A stretch of 64,000 nucleotides of DNA, taken from Halorubellus sp. JP-L1. Lineage in GTDB: Archaea; Halobacteriota; Halobacteria; Halobacteriales; Natrialbaceae. Each line of letters begins with the position of its first letter. Within the stretch, counting starts at the first letter, position 1. Shown piece by piece: positions 49,877 through 58,086 of this stretch. The notes beneath the pieces were generated by a model. The model was not told where the DNA came from and made no database searches. It saw only the letters and a program-made list of their open reading frames with translations. Location of the stretch: contig NZ_JAAOIR010000002.1 of assembly GCF_011440375.1 (NCBI RefSeq), positions 372,001 to 436,000 of the forward strand. The letters are read 5' to 3'. The position numbers were made by a program, and so were the translations under genes.

Positions 49877-50844
49877 GGCTCGCGGTCGTCGGTGCGGGTG
49901 CGGTCGGGCGATCGGTCGTCGACCTCGCGGGCTCGCACGGGCACGACGTCGTCGCGATTGCGGACTCGCAGACGGCCGTCGTCGACGAGGCAGGGCTGGA
50001 CGCGGCGTCGGTCCTGGAACGGAAGTCCGAACGCGGTAGCGTCGGCGACGCGGACCCGCGTGCGGTACTGGACGCGGACTACGACGTGCTCGTGGAGGCG
50101 ACGCCGACGACGCTCGACGACGCCGAACCCGGGTTCTCGCACGTCGCGCACGCGCTCGACCGCGACCGGGACGTCGTCCTCGCGAACAAGGGCCCGGTCG
50201 CCGAACGCTACGCCGACCTCCGGGCGCGCGAACGCGAGAGCGACGGTCGGGTGCGGTTCGAGGCGACGGTCGCGGGCGCCATCCCCGTCCTCGGCACCAT
50301 CGCGGACTACGGCCCGGCGCACGTCTCGGCGGCGCGAGGCATCCTGAACGGGACCGCGAACTTCGTGCTGTCGCGGATGGCCGCCGAGGGATTGTCCTAC
50401 GAGCACGTGCTCGCGGAAGCACAGGATCTCGGCGTCGCCGAAGCGGACCCGACGTTCGACGTCGACGGCACCGACGCCGCGCTCAAGTGCGTCATCCTCG
50501 CGAACGTCCTCTCGGAGGGCGCGACCGCCGACGGCGTCGTCGAGGACGCGTTCACGCTCGACGACGCCGACGTCGAGGGCATCCGGTCGATCCCGCCGAG
50601 CGCGCTCGACCTCGCTGGCGAGGACGGCCGGACGGTCAGGCTCGTCGGCGAAGCGACCGCCGAGGGCGCCCGCGTCGGCCCGCGGCTCGTCCCGGACGAC
50701 GGCCCGCTCGCCGTCCAGGGCACGCGGAACGTCGTCCAACTGGAGACCGACGCCGCCGGGTCGCTCGAGCTCGGCGGGCGCGGCGCCGGCGGCGACGAGA
50801 CCGCGAGCGCCGTGCTCGCCGACGTCAACCGGCTCGCGGACTGA
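49873..50844 (+). CDS. hom: Homoserine dehydrogenase
   Basis: A 323-residue enzyme reducing aspartate semialdehyde to homoserine on the threonine/methionine pathway. The NAD(P) motif is VGAGAVGRSVVDLA at the N-terminus, the key Lys lies in LANKGPVAERY, and FEATVAGAIPVLG and DVDGTDAALKCVILANVL are in the catalytic domain. It lacks a C-terminal ACT domain, so the separate ACT protein encoded directly upstream, overlapping by four bases, may take that role. GTG start. Confidence 0.95.
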   Translation: MRLAVVGAGAVGRSVVDLAGSHGHDVVAIADSQTAVVDEAGLDAASVLERKSERGSVGDADPRAVLDADYDVLVEATPTTLDDAEPGFSHVAHALDRDRDVVLANKGPVAERYADLRARERESDGRVRFEATVAGAIPVLGTIADYGPAHVSAARGILNGTANFVLSRMAAEGLSYEHVLAEAQDLGVAEADPTFDVDGTDAALKCVILANVLSEGATADGVVEDAFTLDDADVEGIRSIPPSALDLAGEDGRTVRLVGEATAEGARVGPRLVPDDGPLAVQGTRNVVQLETDAAGSLELGGRGAGGDETASAVLADVNRLAD

Positions 50845-51085
50845 GAGCCCGACCGTGGACCGAGCGTCGCCACTCCCCGACTCGGCGGCGATCCGACCCG
50901 CGGCAATCACCGGCTAGCGGCGAGTACGTCGTTCCTTCGCGGCTCCCCGCCGACCGAACCATGCGTGACATTGACAACATCAAACCGCCGGAGGGCTTCG
51001 GGGTCTCGGGTAGCACGTATCGAAATCGTTTTAACCGTTTCTGCCGAAAGGATTCCACACAGCGCCTCTGCGCGTGAGACAACAA

Positions 51086-52351
51086 ATGAGCGACCAACAC
51101 CAGAACTTGGCCATCATCGGCCACGTCGACCACGGAAAGAGCACACTGGTCGGGCGACTCCTCTTCGAGACGGGGAGCGTGCCCGAGCACGTCATCGAGC
51201 AGTACCGCGAGGAAGCCGAGGAGAAGGGCAAAGGCGGCTTCGAGTTCGCCTACGTCATGGACAACCTCGCCGAGGAGCGCGAGCGCGGCGTCACCATCGA
51301 CATCGCCCACCAGGAGTTCAGTACCGACGAGTACGACTTCACAATCGTCGACTGTCCTGGCCACCGCGACTTCGTCAAGAACATGATCACGGGCGCCTCC
51401 CAGGCGGACAACGCCGTCCTCGTCGTCGCCGCAGACGACGGCGTCGCGCCCCAGACCCAGGAGCACGTCTTCCTGGCTCGCACCCTCGGCATCGGCGAAC
51501 TCATCGTCGGTGTCAACAAGATGGACCTCGTCGACTACGGCGAGACCAAGTACAACGAGGTCAAGAGCGAAGTCACCGACCTCCTCAAGCAGGTCCAGTT
51601 CAACCCCGACGACGCGGAGTTCATCCCGATCTCCGCGTTCGAGGGCGACAACATCGCCGAGCGCTCCGACAACACGGAGTGGTACGACGGCGAGATCCTC
51701 CTGGAGGCACTCAACAACCTGCCGGAGCCGGAGCCGCCGACGGACGCCCCGCTCCGCCTCCCCATCCAGGACGTCTACACCATCTCCGGTATCGGTACCG
51801 TCCCCGTCGGGCGCATCGAGACCGGTGTCATGAACATCGGCGACAACGTGAGCTTCCAGCCCAGCGACGTCGGTGGCGAGGTCAAGACCATCGAGATGCA
51901 CCACGAGGAAGTCCCCAAAGCCGAGCCCGGTGACAACGTCGGGTTCAACGTTCGCGGCATCGGCAAGGACGACATCCGCCGCGGTGACGTCTGTGGTCCC
52001 GCCGACGACCCGCCGAGCGTCGCCGAGACGTTCCAGGCCCAGATCGTCGTGATGCAGCACCCCAGCGTCATCACGGCCGGGTACACGCCGGTCTTCCACG
52101 CCCACACGGCGCAGGTCGCGTGTACCATCGAGAGCCTCGACAAGAAGATGGACCCCAAGTCCGGCGAAGTCGCCGAAGAGAACCCGGACTTCATCCAGAC
52201 CGGCGACGCAGCGGTCGTCACCGTACGCCCGCAGAAGCCCCTCAGCATCGAGCCGTCCTCGGAGATTCCCGAGCTCGGCTCGTTCGCGGTCCGCGACATG
52301 GGTCAGACCATCGCGGCCGGGAAGGTCCTGTCCGTCGAGAACCGCGAGTAA
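51086..52351 (+). CDS. tef1a: Translation elongation factor EF-1alpha
   Basis: A 421-residue GTPase that brings aminoacyl-tRNA to the ribosome. G1 is GHVDHGKST (12-20), followed by DCPGHRDF and NKMD, with the second and third domains in full. ATG at 51086 gives the standard [17 protein letters not shown] start. A TATA-like gttttaacc near 51026-51034 is about 55 bases upstream, so this highly expressed mRNA likely has a short leader. It is followed by rps10 after three bases. Confidence 0.98.
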   Translation: MSDQHQNLAIIGHVDHGKSTLVGRLLFETGSVPEHVIEQYREEAEEKGKGGFEFAYVMDNLAEERERGVTIDIAHQEFSTDEYDFTIVDCPGHRDFVKNMITGASQADNAVLVVAADDGVAPQTQEHVFLARTLGIGELIVGVNKMDLVDYGETKYNEVKSEVTDLLKQVQFNPDDAEFIPISAFEGDNIAERSDNTEWYDGEILLEALNNLPEPEPPTDAPLRLPIQDVYTISGIGTVPVGRIETGVMNIGDNVSFQPSDVGGEVKTIEMHHEEVPKAEPGDNVGFNVRGIGKDDIRRGDVCGPADDPPSVAETFQAQIVVMQHPSVITAGYTPVFHAHTAQVACTIESLDKKMDPKSGEVAEENPDFIQTGDAAVVTVRPQKPLSIEPSSEIPELGSFAVRDMGQTIAAGKVLSVENRE

Positions 52352-52354
52352 TCC

Positions 52355-52663
52355 ATGCAGCAGGCTCGCGTACGACTTGCCGGGACGAGTCCCGAGGACC
52401 TCGACGACATCTGCGACGACGTTCGCGACATCGCGGAAAAGACGGGTGTCTCGCTCTCGGGACCGATTCCGTTGCCGACGAAGACGCTGGAAGTGCCGTC
52501 GCGCAAGTCCCCGGACGGCGAGGGGACGGCGACGTGGGAGCACTGGGAGATGCGCGTCCACAAGCGTCTCATCGACCTGGACGCGGACGAGCGTGCGCTC
52601 CGCCAGCTGATGCGGATCCAGGTGCCTAACGACGTCAGCATCGAGATCGTCCTCGAGGACTAG
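52355..52663 (+). CDS. rps10: 30S ribosomal protein S10
   Basis: A 102-residue ribosomal protein reading [44 protein letters not shown], then [39 protein letters not shown]. Full length for S10. It follows EF-1alpha after a three-base gap, the normal archaeal order. Confidence 0.97.
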   Translation: MQQARVRLAGTSPEDLDDICDDVRDIAEKTGVSLSGPIPLPTKTLEVPSRKSPDGEGTATWEHWEMRVHKRLIDLDADERALRQLMRIQVPNDVSIEIVLED

Positions 52664-52728
52664 ACGTCGCTCTCGCGCACGGCTTTCTCCTGTACTTCTA
52701 TTAGCCGTCGGCTCGTTAGCGACGCGTA

Positions 52729-53385
52729 ATGGGTTTCCGTGGCAGTCCGACGCTGGATACGCTCGTGGCGTTCGCCGTCGTGTTCGCGGTCCAGCAACTG
52801 ACGGTGGTGTTCGAGCTCGCGCTCGGGCTCGGCCAGCTCTGGCAGACGCTGTTCGTGCTCGGGTCGCCGGTGACGGTGCGGCCGTGGACGCTCTTCACGA
52901 GCGTGTACGCGCACGCTGGCGTCGGGCACTTGCTCTCGAACGCGGTCGCGCTCGTCCTCGTCGGATTCGTCCTCGAACGGTATACGACGCGAGCGCGCTT
53001 TCACGCGTTCTTCGTCGCCACGGGCGCGCTCGCTGGCCTGAGCCAGGTCTGGCTCGGCGGGTTCCTCAACGGCCTCACCGGCGGCCCCGCGGTCGGGAGT
53101 GCCGTCCTCGGCGCCAGCGGCGCCGTCCTCGCGCTCTACGGGTACGTCCTCGGCGGCAACCGCCTCACCACCGCCGTCGCCGACCGCCTCGACGCCGGCG
53201 CCAGCGTCGAATGGGCGCTCGCACTCCTCGTCGCCGCCGTCCTCACGTGGATGACCGCCAGCCCCGGCGTCGCCATCATCGCGCACTTCACCGGCGTCCT
53301 CCTCGGGCTCGCCGCCGGCCGCCTCGACCTCCTCGCCACCCCACCCAGCACGAAGGCCGACGGCCGAAACGCAACTTACAAATAA
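52729..53385 (+). CDS. Rhomboid family intramembrane serine protease
   Basis: A 218-residue membrane protein of about six helices. The catalytic Ser130 is in LGASGAVLALYGYVLGG and His186 in IAHFTGVLLGLAAG. The supporting HLLSNAVAL (His67, Asn71) and the ER-type loop are in place, so it is probably active. Rhomboids cut within the membrane. A TATA-like ttctatta lies about 31 bases before the ATG. tRNA-Ala follows. Confidence 0.92.
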   Translation: MGFRGSPTLDTLVAFAVVFAVQQLTVVFELALGLGQLWQTLFVLGSPVTVRPWTLFTSVYAHAGVGHLLSNAVALVLVGFVLERYTTRARFHAFFVATGALAGLSQVWLGGFLNGLTGGPAVGSAVLGASGAVLALYGYVLGGNRLTTAVADRLDAGASVEWALALLVAAVLTWMTASPGVAIIAHFTGVLLGLAAGRLDLLATPPSTKADGRNATYK

Positions 53386-53415
53386 GCACCACCGGGTACG
53401 ATAAGACGCGCACGA

Positions 53416-53487
53416 GGGCTCGTAGATCAGAGGTAGATCGCTTCCTTCGCAAGGAAGAGGCCCTGGGTTCAAATCCCAGCGAGTCCA
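53416..53487 (+). tRNA. tRNA-Ala (anticodon CGC)
   Basis: A 72-base cloverleaf without intron. The acceptor stem GGGCTCG pairs with CGAGTCC, including the G3-U70 wobble that is the main alanine identity signal. The anticodon arm is CTTCC, loop TTCGCAA, GGAAG, giving anticodon CGC. The D arm is GATC/GATC and the T arm CTGGG/CCCAG with loop TTCAAAT. The discriminator is A, and the CCA end is not encoded. Confidence 0.96.
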
Positions 53488-53564
53488 TTCCTGCCGCTCG
53501 TTTCACTCGCGTCAGTCATGGGCTCGCTGTAGTCCCCCTCGCTCCCTGCGGTCGCTCGCGAGAC

Positions 53565-53578
53565 TCCCAGCGAGTCAA
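53565..53578. repeat. Partial copy of the tRNA-Ala 3' end
   Basis: The 12 bases tcccagcgagtc, found at the tRNA 3' end (53474-53485), recur at 53565-53576, about 90 bases apart. Such a copy is what an integrase attachment site leaves, but the interval is far too short for an element and no integrase is present. It may be a scar. Confidence 0.4.
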
Positions 53579-53643
53579 TCTTGGTGTGTCTCCCTGTTAC
53601 TGGCACGACGTGACGTTCCCAACCGGGACGCGTGTCGTGTCGT

Positions 53644-54372
53644 CTAGCGCATGTCTTCGCCGCCGTTGACGTTCAGGGTTTCTCCGGTGACGAAGGTGGC
53701 GTCGCGGAGGTACGCTGCTGCGTCGGCGATGTCGGCGGGTTCGCCGTATTCGCCGACCGGTATCGCTTCGAGTTCCTCGGCTTTCTCCTCGGGCGAGCGG
53801 TCGCTCGTCATGTCGGTCTCTATGTGGCCCGGTGCGATGGCGTTCACGCGGACGTCTGGCGCGAAGTCCCTAGCGTGGCTCCGCGTCAGCGAGAGCAGGG
53901 CGCCCTTCGAGCTCGCGTAGTGCACTTCGATCGGTGCGCCGACGTGCGCGAGGATCGACGAGACGTTCGTGATCGACGGCTCGTCCGCGGACGCTTCGAG
54001 GTGCTGGAGCGCGGCCTTGGTGACGTTGAACGCCGAGTTCACGTTCACGTCCATGACGCGATCGAAGTCCGCGGGGTCTAGGTCGGCGGTGTAGACGTGC
54101 TGGTCGATGCCGGCGTTGTTCACGACGTGGTCGACGCCCCCGAACTCTGCTGCGGCAGTGTCGACCAGCCGCTGCGCTGCTGCCGGGTCGGAGACGTCTG
54201 CTCCGACGACGACCGCGGACTGCCCCGCGTCCCGTACTTCGTCCGCCACCTCGTTGGCGGCGGCCTCGCTCGTGTGGTAGTTCACCGCGACGTCGTACCC
54301 GTCTGCGGCGAACCGGAGCGCGATTGCGCGCCCGAGTCCCCGCGACGACCCCGTGACAACTGCCGATGGCAT
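53644..54372 (-). CDS. SDR family oxidoreductase (FabG-like)
   Basis: A 242-residue short-chain dehydrogenase. TGSSRGLGRAIAL binds the nucleotide. NNAGIDQ, Ser in NVSSILAHVG and HYASSKGALLSLTRS (Tyr-x3-Lys) form the active site, and the C-terminus GETLNVNGGEDMR is typical of FabG-like 3-oxoacyl reductases. The true substrate is unknown. ATG at 54372. It lies between tRNA-Ala and the glutaredoxin-like gene on the same strand. Confidence 0.9.
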   Translation of the reverse strand: MPSAVVTGSSRGLGRAIALRFAADGYDVAVNYHTSEAAANEVADEVRDAGQSAVVVGADVSDPAAAQRLVDTAAAEFGGVDHVVNNAGIDQHVYTADLDPADFDRVMDVNVNSAFNVTKAALQHLEASADEPSITNVSSILAHVGAPIEVHYASSKGALLSLTRSHARDFAPDVRVNAIAPGHIETDMTSDRSPEEKAEELEAIPVGEYGEPADIADAAAYLRDATFVTGETLNVNGGEDMR

Positions 54373-54581
54373 ACTCCTGTCAACGACCGGCGAGCCCTTG
54401 GGTCTGACCCACGTCGAGAACTCGGTAGAGGACGACGGTTCCATCTCCTGGCGTGAGAGGTGGTCGGTGTCACAGAGGCTACGAGTGACTCCGCCGTTCA
54501 GTAACATCTGGTCCCTTCCAACAGTCTGCCGACGACGTGGGCGTCGCGAAACCCACCCACCAGCCTCCCGCTCGGTGGTCC

Positions 54582-54842
54582 TCAGGCGTAGTGCTCTTCG
54601 AGGTAGTCGACGATGTCGTCGCTCTCGTGCATGGTGACGCGGCGGTCGGTGTCGACGAGGTACGGGATCTGGTCGTCGCCGAGTGCGGTGAGTTCGTCGT
54701 GCGTGAGTTCGTTGGTGACGTCGCCGCCTTCGTCGCCGGGGAGTCGCGGGTTGTGTGCGACGTACGAGAGGCCGAGTTCGGAGAGTTTCTCGCGGACTTT
54801 CTTGCTGTGCGGGCAGCCCTCGGACTGGTAGAGCTCGAACAT
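54582..54842 (-). CDS. Glutaredoxin/GST-N-type thioredoxin-fold protein
   Basis: An 86-residue thioredoxin-fold protein. MFELYQSEGCPHSKKVREKLSELGLSYVAHNPR gives the strand-helix start with CPHS, and DDQIPYLVDTDRRVTMHESDDIVDYLEEHYA contains the cis-Pro. Of the usual CPxC pair only the first Cys is present, as in monothiol or GST-N-terminal forms. Haloarchaea use gamma-glutamylcysteine in place of glutathione, so it may act with that thiol. Confidence 0.82.
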   Translation of the reverse strand: MFELYQSEGCPHSKKVREKLSELGLSYVAHNPRLPGDEGGDVTNELTHDELTALGDDQIPYLVDTDRRVTMHESDDIVDYLEEHYA

Positions 54843-54980
54843 GAGTCGTCCGAATAGACGATGCGAGTGGACTAAACGATTGTCCCAGCCCCACGTCTCT
54901 GGGCGGTCGCGATGGTCGTGGCGAACCCGGCGACTGTGGGGACCCATACTTTTTCGAGCGCGCCCGGCGACGCCTCGGGC

Positions 54981-55574
54981 ATGCAATCGGAGACACAGCC
55001 GGAGCCGGCGCCGATGGACGCGGAGGCGGTCGTTCGCGAGTTCCTGGCGGGGATCGTGGAGGCGATCCCGCACGTGCTGCTCGGCGTCCTGTTCCTGGCG
55101 GTCGCGTACGTGGTGATCAGGGTGGTGCTGGCGGTGGTGCGTCGCGTGTTCGAGGGCGTCTACCCGGCGGACCAGCAACTGATAGTGGACCTGTGGGTTG
55201 CGATCGTCGGCGTGTTCCTCTGGTTCGGGGCGGCGCTCGCGCTGTTCAACATCGTCGGCCTGGGGGAGGTCGCGGCGAGTCTCGGGACGGCGAGCGGGTT
55301 CGTCGGCCTGGGGGTGGCGTTCGCGCTGAAGGAGATGATCGCGGACACGGTCGCGGGCGTGTATCTCCTCCGGGACCCGGACTTCAACGAGGGGGACGTC
55401 GTGGAGTCCGCGAGCGTCACCGGCGAGATCGTGGACATCGACCTGCGGAAGACGCGGCTGCGCGAGGAGGACGGCGATCTGGTGGTGCTCGCGAACCGCG
55501 ACGTGGAGAAGAAGTGGCGGCAGGAGGTGGTCGGGCCGGAGAGCGCGAAGAGCGAGCACGTTACTGGCAACTGA
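54981..55574 (+). CDS. MscS-type mechanosensitive ion channel, short
   Basis: A 197-residue membrane protein with three helices (HVLLGVLFLAVAYVVIRVVLAVV, LWVAIVGVFLWFGAALALFNIVG, ASLGTASGFVGLGVAFALKEMIADTVAGVYLL) and then the first beta part of MscS (DPDFNEGDVVESASVTGEIVDIDLRKTRLREEDGDLVVLANRDV). The C-terminal domain of full MscS is missing, a common short form. It would release solutes on osmotic down-shock. TATA-like atactttttc lies about 30 bases before the ATG. Confidence 0.88.
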   Translation: MQSETQPEPAPMDAEAVVREFLAGIVEAIPHVLLGVLFLAVAYVVIRVVLAVVRRVFEGVYPADQQLIVDLWVAIVGVFLWFGAALALFNIVGLGEVAASLGTASGFVGLGVAFALKEMIADTVAGVYLLRDPDFNEGDVVESASVTGEIVDIDLRKTRLREEDGDLVVLANRDVEKKWRQEVVGPESAKSEHVTGN

Positions 55575-55745
55575 CGAAGCGTCGGTCGTGCGGTCGGCGA
55601 CTGAGCGGTCGGCCTCGCCGTGGGCGACTGAACAGGCGGCAACTGAGCGGTCGGCGATCGACCGTGGGCCGTCACCGGGCGACGCGTGCGATGACGCGAC
55701 TTGGGAGAAGGTTCACGTCGGTCGGGACGTAACGGTGGGTAACTG

Positions 55746-56507
55746 ATGGTCGGTGACCAGACCCTGGTGTCGCTGGACCTGCACGTGCACTCGTCGCTGT
55801 CGTACGACGGCCACGAGCCGGTGTCGTTGCTCTTAGAGCACGCACGGGACATCGGACTGGACGGGCTGGTGGTGACGGACCACGACCGCATCGCGGCGAG
55901 CCTGGAGGCGGCCGACCTCGCGTCGGAGTACGGGCTGGTCGGGATTCCCGGCGTGGAGGTGTCGACGGCGGAGGGCCACTTGCTCGCGATCGGCGTGGAC
56001 GAGCGGCCGGCGCGCGGGATGTCCTACGCGGAGACGGTGACGCGCGTGCACGAACTCGGCGGGGCGGCGGTGGTACCGCATCCGTTCCAGCGGACGCGTC
56101 ACGGCGTCCGACGGCGCGTGCTCGACGAGACGGTCGTGGACGCGGTGGAGGTGTACAACTCGATGCTGTTCACTGGATTCCGGAATCGTCGCGCGCGCCG
56201 GTACGCGACGTCGTACGGGTACGGGAGCGTCGCGGGCAGCGACGCGCACTACCTGGGGAACGTCGGGCGAGCGTACACGGAGGTCGCTGTTGACGCGCCG
56301 AGCGTCGCGGACGTATCCGTCGAGCAGGTCGTGGAGGCGTTGAGCAACGGCGACACGAGCGTCGTCGGTCGGCGAACGCCGATCGGGAAGTCCGCGGTCC
56401 AGTACGGGAAGGGGTCGCTCCGGAAGGCACTCTACGAGTTCACGTCGCGCGCGCCGCTCGTGCCGGCAGTTCCGCGGTCGATCGCGGAGTACCGGACCGA
56501 CGGGTGA
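55746..56507 (+). CDS. PHP-domain metal-dependent phosphoesterase
   Basis: A 253-residue PHP protein. The metal residues appear as DLHVHSSLSYDG, VVTDHDRIA, PHPFQRTRHG and GSDAHYLGNVG, the four blocks of the family. PHP domains cleave phosphoesters, as in histidinol phosphatase or trypsin-like nucleotide phosphatases; the substrate here is unknown. The C-terminal part (KALYEFTSRAPLVP) is haloarchaeal-type. The gap before it (55575-55745) has several short copies of actgagcggtcggc. Confidence 0.88.
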   Translation: MVGDQTLVSLDLHVHSSLSYDGHEPVSLLLEHARDIGLDGLVVTDHDRIAASLEAADLASEYGLVGIPGVEVSTAEGHLLAIGVDERPARGMSYAETVTRVHELGGAAVVPHPFQRTRHGVRRRVLDETVVDAVEVYNSMLFTGFRNRRARRYATSYGYGSVAGSDAHYLGNVGRAYTEVAVDAPSVADVSVEQVVEALSNGDTSVVGRRTPIGKSAVQYGKGSLRKALYEFTSRAPLVPAVPRSIAEYRTDG

Positions 56508-56544
56508 CCCGAGGCCTGATTGGGATCGAGCGCCGATTTCGTCT

Positions 56545-56763
56545 ATGACTGCGTGCACGTACTGCGGTTGCGACGTGGAGGCTCACGACCCCGTGGTCGT
56601 CTACGAGCGCGAACCGGACGCCGTCGAGGAGAGCGCGTCGGTAGCACTCGAGGGGGACGAGTCGCCAGCGGGGACGTTCTGTAACTGGGGCTGCGTGTCT
56701 GCGTACGCGAGGCAGTCCGACGTGGCGACGGAGACGACGTGTAACTGGCCGCCCGAGGAGTGA
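56545..56763 (+). CDS. Small treble-clef-like zinc protein
   Basis: A 72-residue protein. CTYCGCDVEAHDPV near the start and FCNWGCVSAYA near the end give two Cys pairs (CxxC and CxxxC) about 40 residues apart, as in small haloarchaeal treble-clef proteins. It is acidic between. The function is unknown. It lies 37 bases after the PHP gene on the same strand. Confidence 0.7.
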   Translation: MTACTYCGCDVEAHDPVVVYEREPDAVEESASVALEGDESPAGTFCNWGCVSAYARQSDVATETTCNWPPEE

Positions 56764-56841
56764 GCGCGTCGACCGGTAGCGAGGAACTGGACTCGAGCGG
56801 GCTGCTGGATCGGTCCACGGCACCGAGCCGGTGTCGACCCC

Positions 56842-57747
56842 TCAGTACGGGCGCTCGGACTCCGGATTGAACATCTGTGCCGACGTGGGGCGCGGGTCGC
56901 CCTCGGTGAGGTCGTCTCGCTGTTTTCCTCGACGCCTGGGTCGGCGAGCACGCGCGAGAACTGCTTTCCGGTTCCGTGCGTCGTCGCCGTCACTAACGCG
57001 GTGGCGTCGTACCGTTCTCGCTGTCGACGGTCGTCGTGTGCGACGATCCGTTCGTTCGCGGTGACCGGCTGCGTACTGACGGGCCCTCGGGTGGTCGACG
57101 CGGTCAGCGGGAGGTGTCGTCGTCGAGCGAGCTGGACGTGGCTCGCGGCGCGGTCCACTCGGGGACTGCGTGGACGGTCTGCGCCACGGTCGGCGGTCGA
57201 CGTCGATGAGCCATCCGGGGACGCCTCGCGCGGTCGGCGTCCGCCGCGGGGGGCTGCCGGTGCCAGCGAGCCAGCCGGTGGTGGTCGCGAGGCAGCCGAG
57301 CGCGAACAGCGCGAGGTTCGCGGTCGGGTCGGCGGCGTTCACGATCGCGAGCGAGTAGTGCGCGTCGACGACGGGTGCGAGCGGCGCGACACCCATCGGC
57401 GTGACGACGTCGCCCACGAGGTGCGTCGCGACCGCGTACGAGCCAGTGAGGCCGCTCGCGATGGCACCCGTCGAGCGGGCGGGGCCGAGCGCGGTCGGTC
57501 GATGATGCGTTCGGAGGATGGCGAACGTGGCGAGCACGCTGCCGACGGCGAGCGCGAACCAGATGGTGTGCGTGATGCCGCGATGCGAGACGCCGGCGAG
57601 GAGGAGGTCGACGTCCGGGATCGTCGACAATGCGACGACCTGTACGGTCCCGACGGCGGCCAGCGGCGTCCGGTTCGTGCGGCGGAGGTAGAGGGCGACC
57701 GGGGCGAACGCAAGGAGGCCTATGCCCAGATGCCCGAGCGCGTACAC
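56842..57747 (-). CDS. YdjM-type membrane-bound metal-dependent hydrolase with aberrant basic tail
   Basis: The first 190 residues from GTG at 57747 read YALGHLGIGLLAFAPVALYLRR, STIPDVDLLLAGVSHRGITHTIWFALAV and VATHLVGDVVTPMGVAPLAPV, the membrane LexA-binding/YdjM hydrolase family with its His/Asp residues. After about residue 190 the protein turns into some 110 residues rich in Arg, Pro and Thr and poor in acid, which no halophilic protein should have. A lost stop codon or frameshift near 57175 is likely. An ATG at 57867 in frame adds 40 unlikely residues. Confidence 0.65.
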   Translation of the reverse strand: MYALGHLGIGLLAFAPVALYLRRTNRTPLAAVGTVQVVALSTIPDVDLLLAGVSHRGITHTIWFALAVGSVLATFAILRTHHRPTALGPARSTGAIASGLTGSYAVATHLVGDVVTPMGVAPLAPVVDAHYSLAIVNAADPTANLALFALGCLATTTGWLAGTGSPPRRTPTARGVPGWLIDVDRRPWRRPSTQSPSGPRREPRPARSTTTPPADRVDHPRARQYAAGHRERTDRRTRRPSTARTVRRHRVSDGDDARNRKAVLARARRPRRRGKQRDDLTEGDPRPTSAQMFNPESERPY

Positions 57748-57867
57748 GTCACCCTCACCCCTACGGTCGCCTGTCGTTCGGTATCGATGCGTCTGTCGTT
57801 TGGCCGCAGTTCCCACGTCACACCCTCCTTTACACGTTCTGTAGTAAAACACAATTGGCCGTCCCAT

Positions 57868-58086
57868 CTAGACGTTCAATCTCTCTAAATGAACGAGTAA
57901 ACGGCCAGTACCGTCCGTGAAACGGAACGTCTCGTACTCCAACTAGAACGCAAAAATCACGTCGACAGGGCTCGGGACGAGTTCGAGGGGTAGTCGAGTC
58001 GGGTTCGAGTGATGGTCGAGTCGGGTTCGAGTAATGGTCGAGTCGGGTTCGAGTGATGGTCGAGTCGTCGGGTCGTGCGGGTTCAC
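57868..58086. other. Intergenic region between convergent-upstream YdjM gene and RNase R 3' end
   Basis: These 219 bases hold no gene. The half next to the YdjM-type gene is AT-rich (ctctctaaatgaacgagtaa) and may hold its promoter; the other half holds the 22-base tandem repeat. Confidence 0.4.
57993..58067. repeat. Three and a half tandem 22-base units after the RNase R gene
   Basis: Units of 22 bases beginning gtcgagtcgggttcgag lie at 57993-58014, 58015-58036 and 58037-58058, with a partial at 58059-58067. They begin 20 bases beyond the RNase R stop codon (the gene reads on the minus strand). Confidence 0.9.

Noticed and set aside
50961-51078. 39-codon ORF (MRDIDNIKPPEGFG...) before EF-1alpha
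   Set aside because: It overlaps the EF-1alpha promoter, has a basic and unhalophilic composition at its end, and resembles no known protein.
57993-58067. 22-base repeats considered as a CRISPR array
   Set aside because: The units touch each other with no spacers, there are only about three and a half of them, and no cas gene is near.
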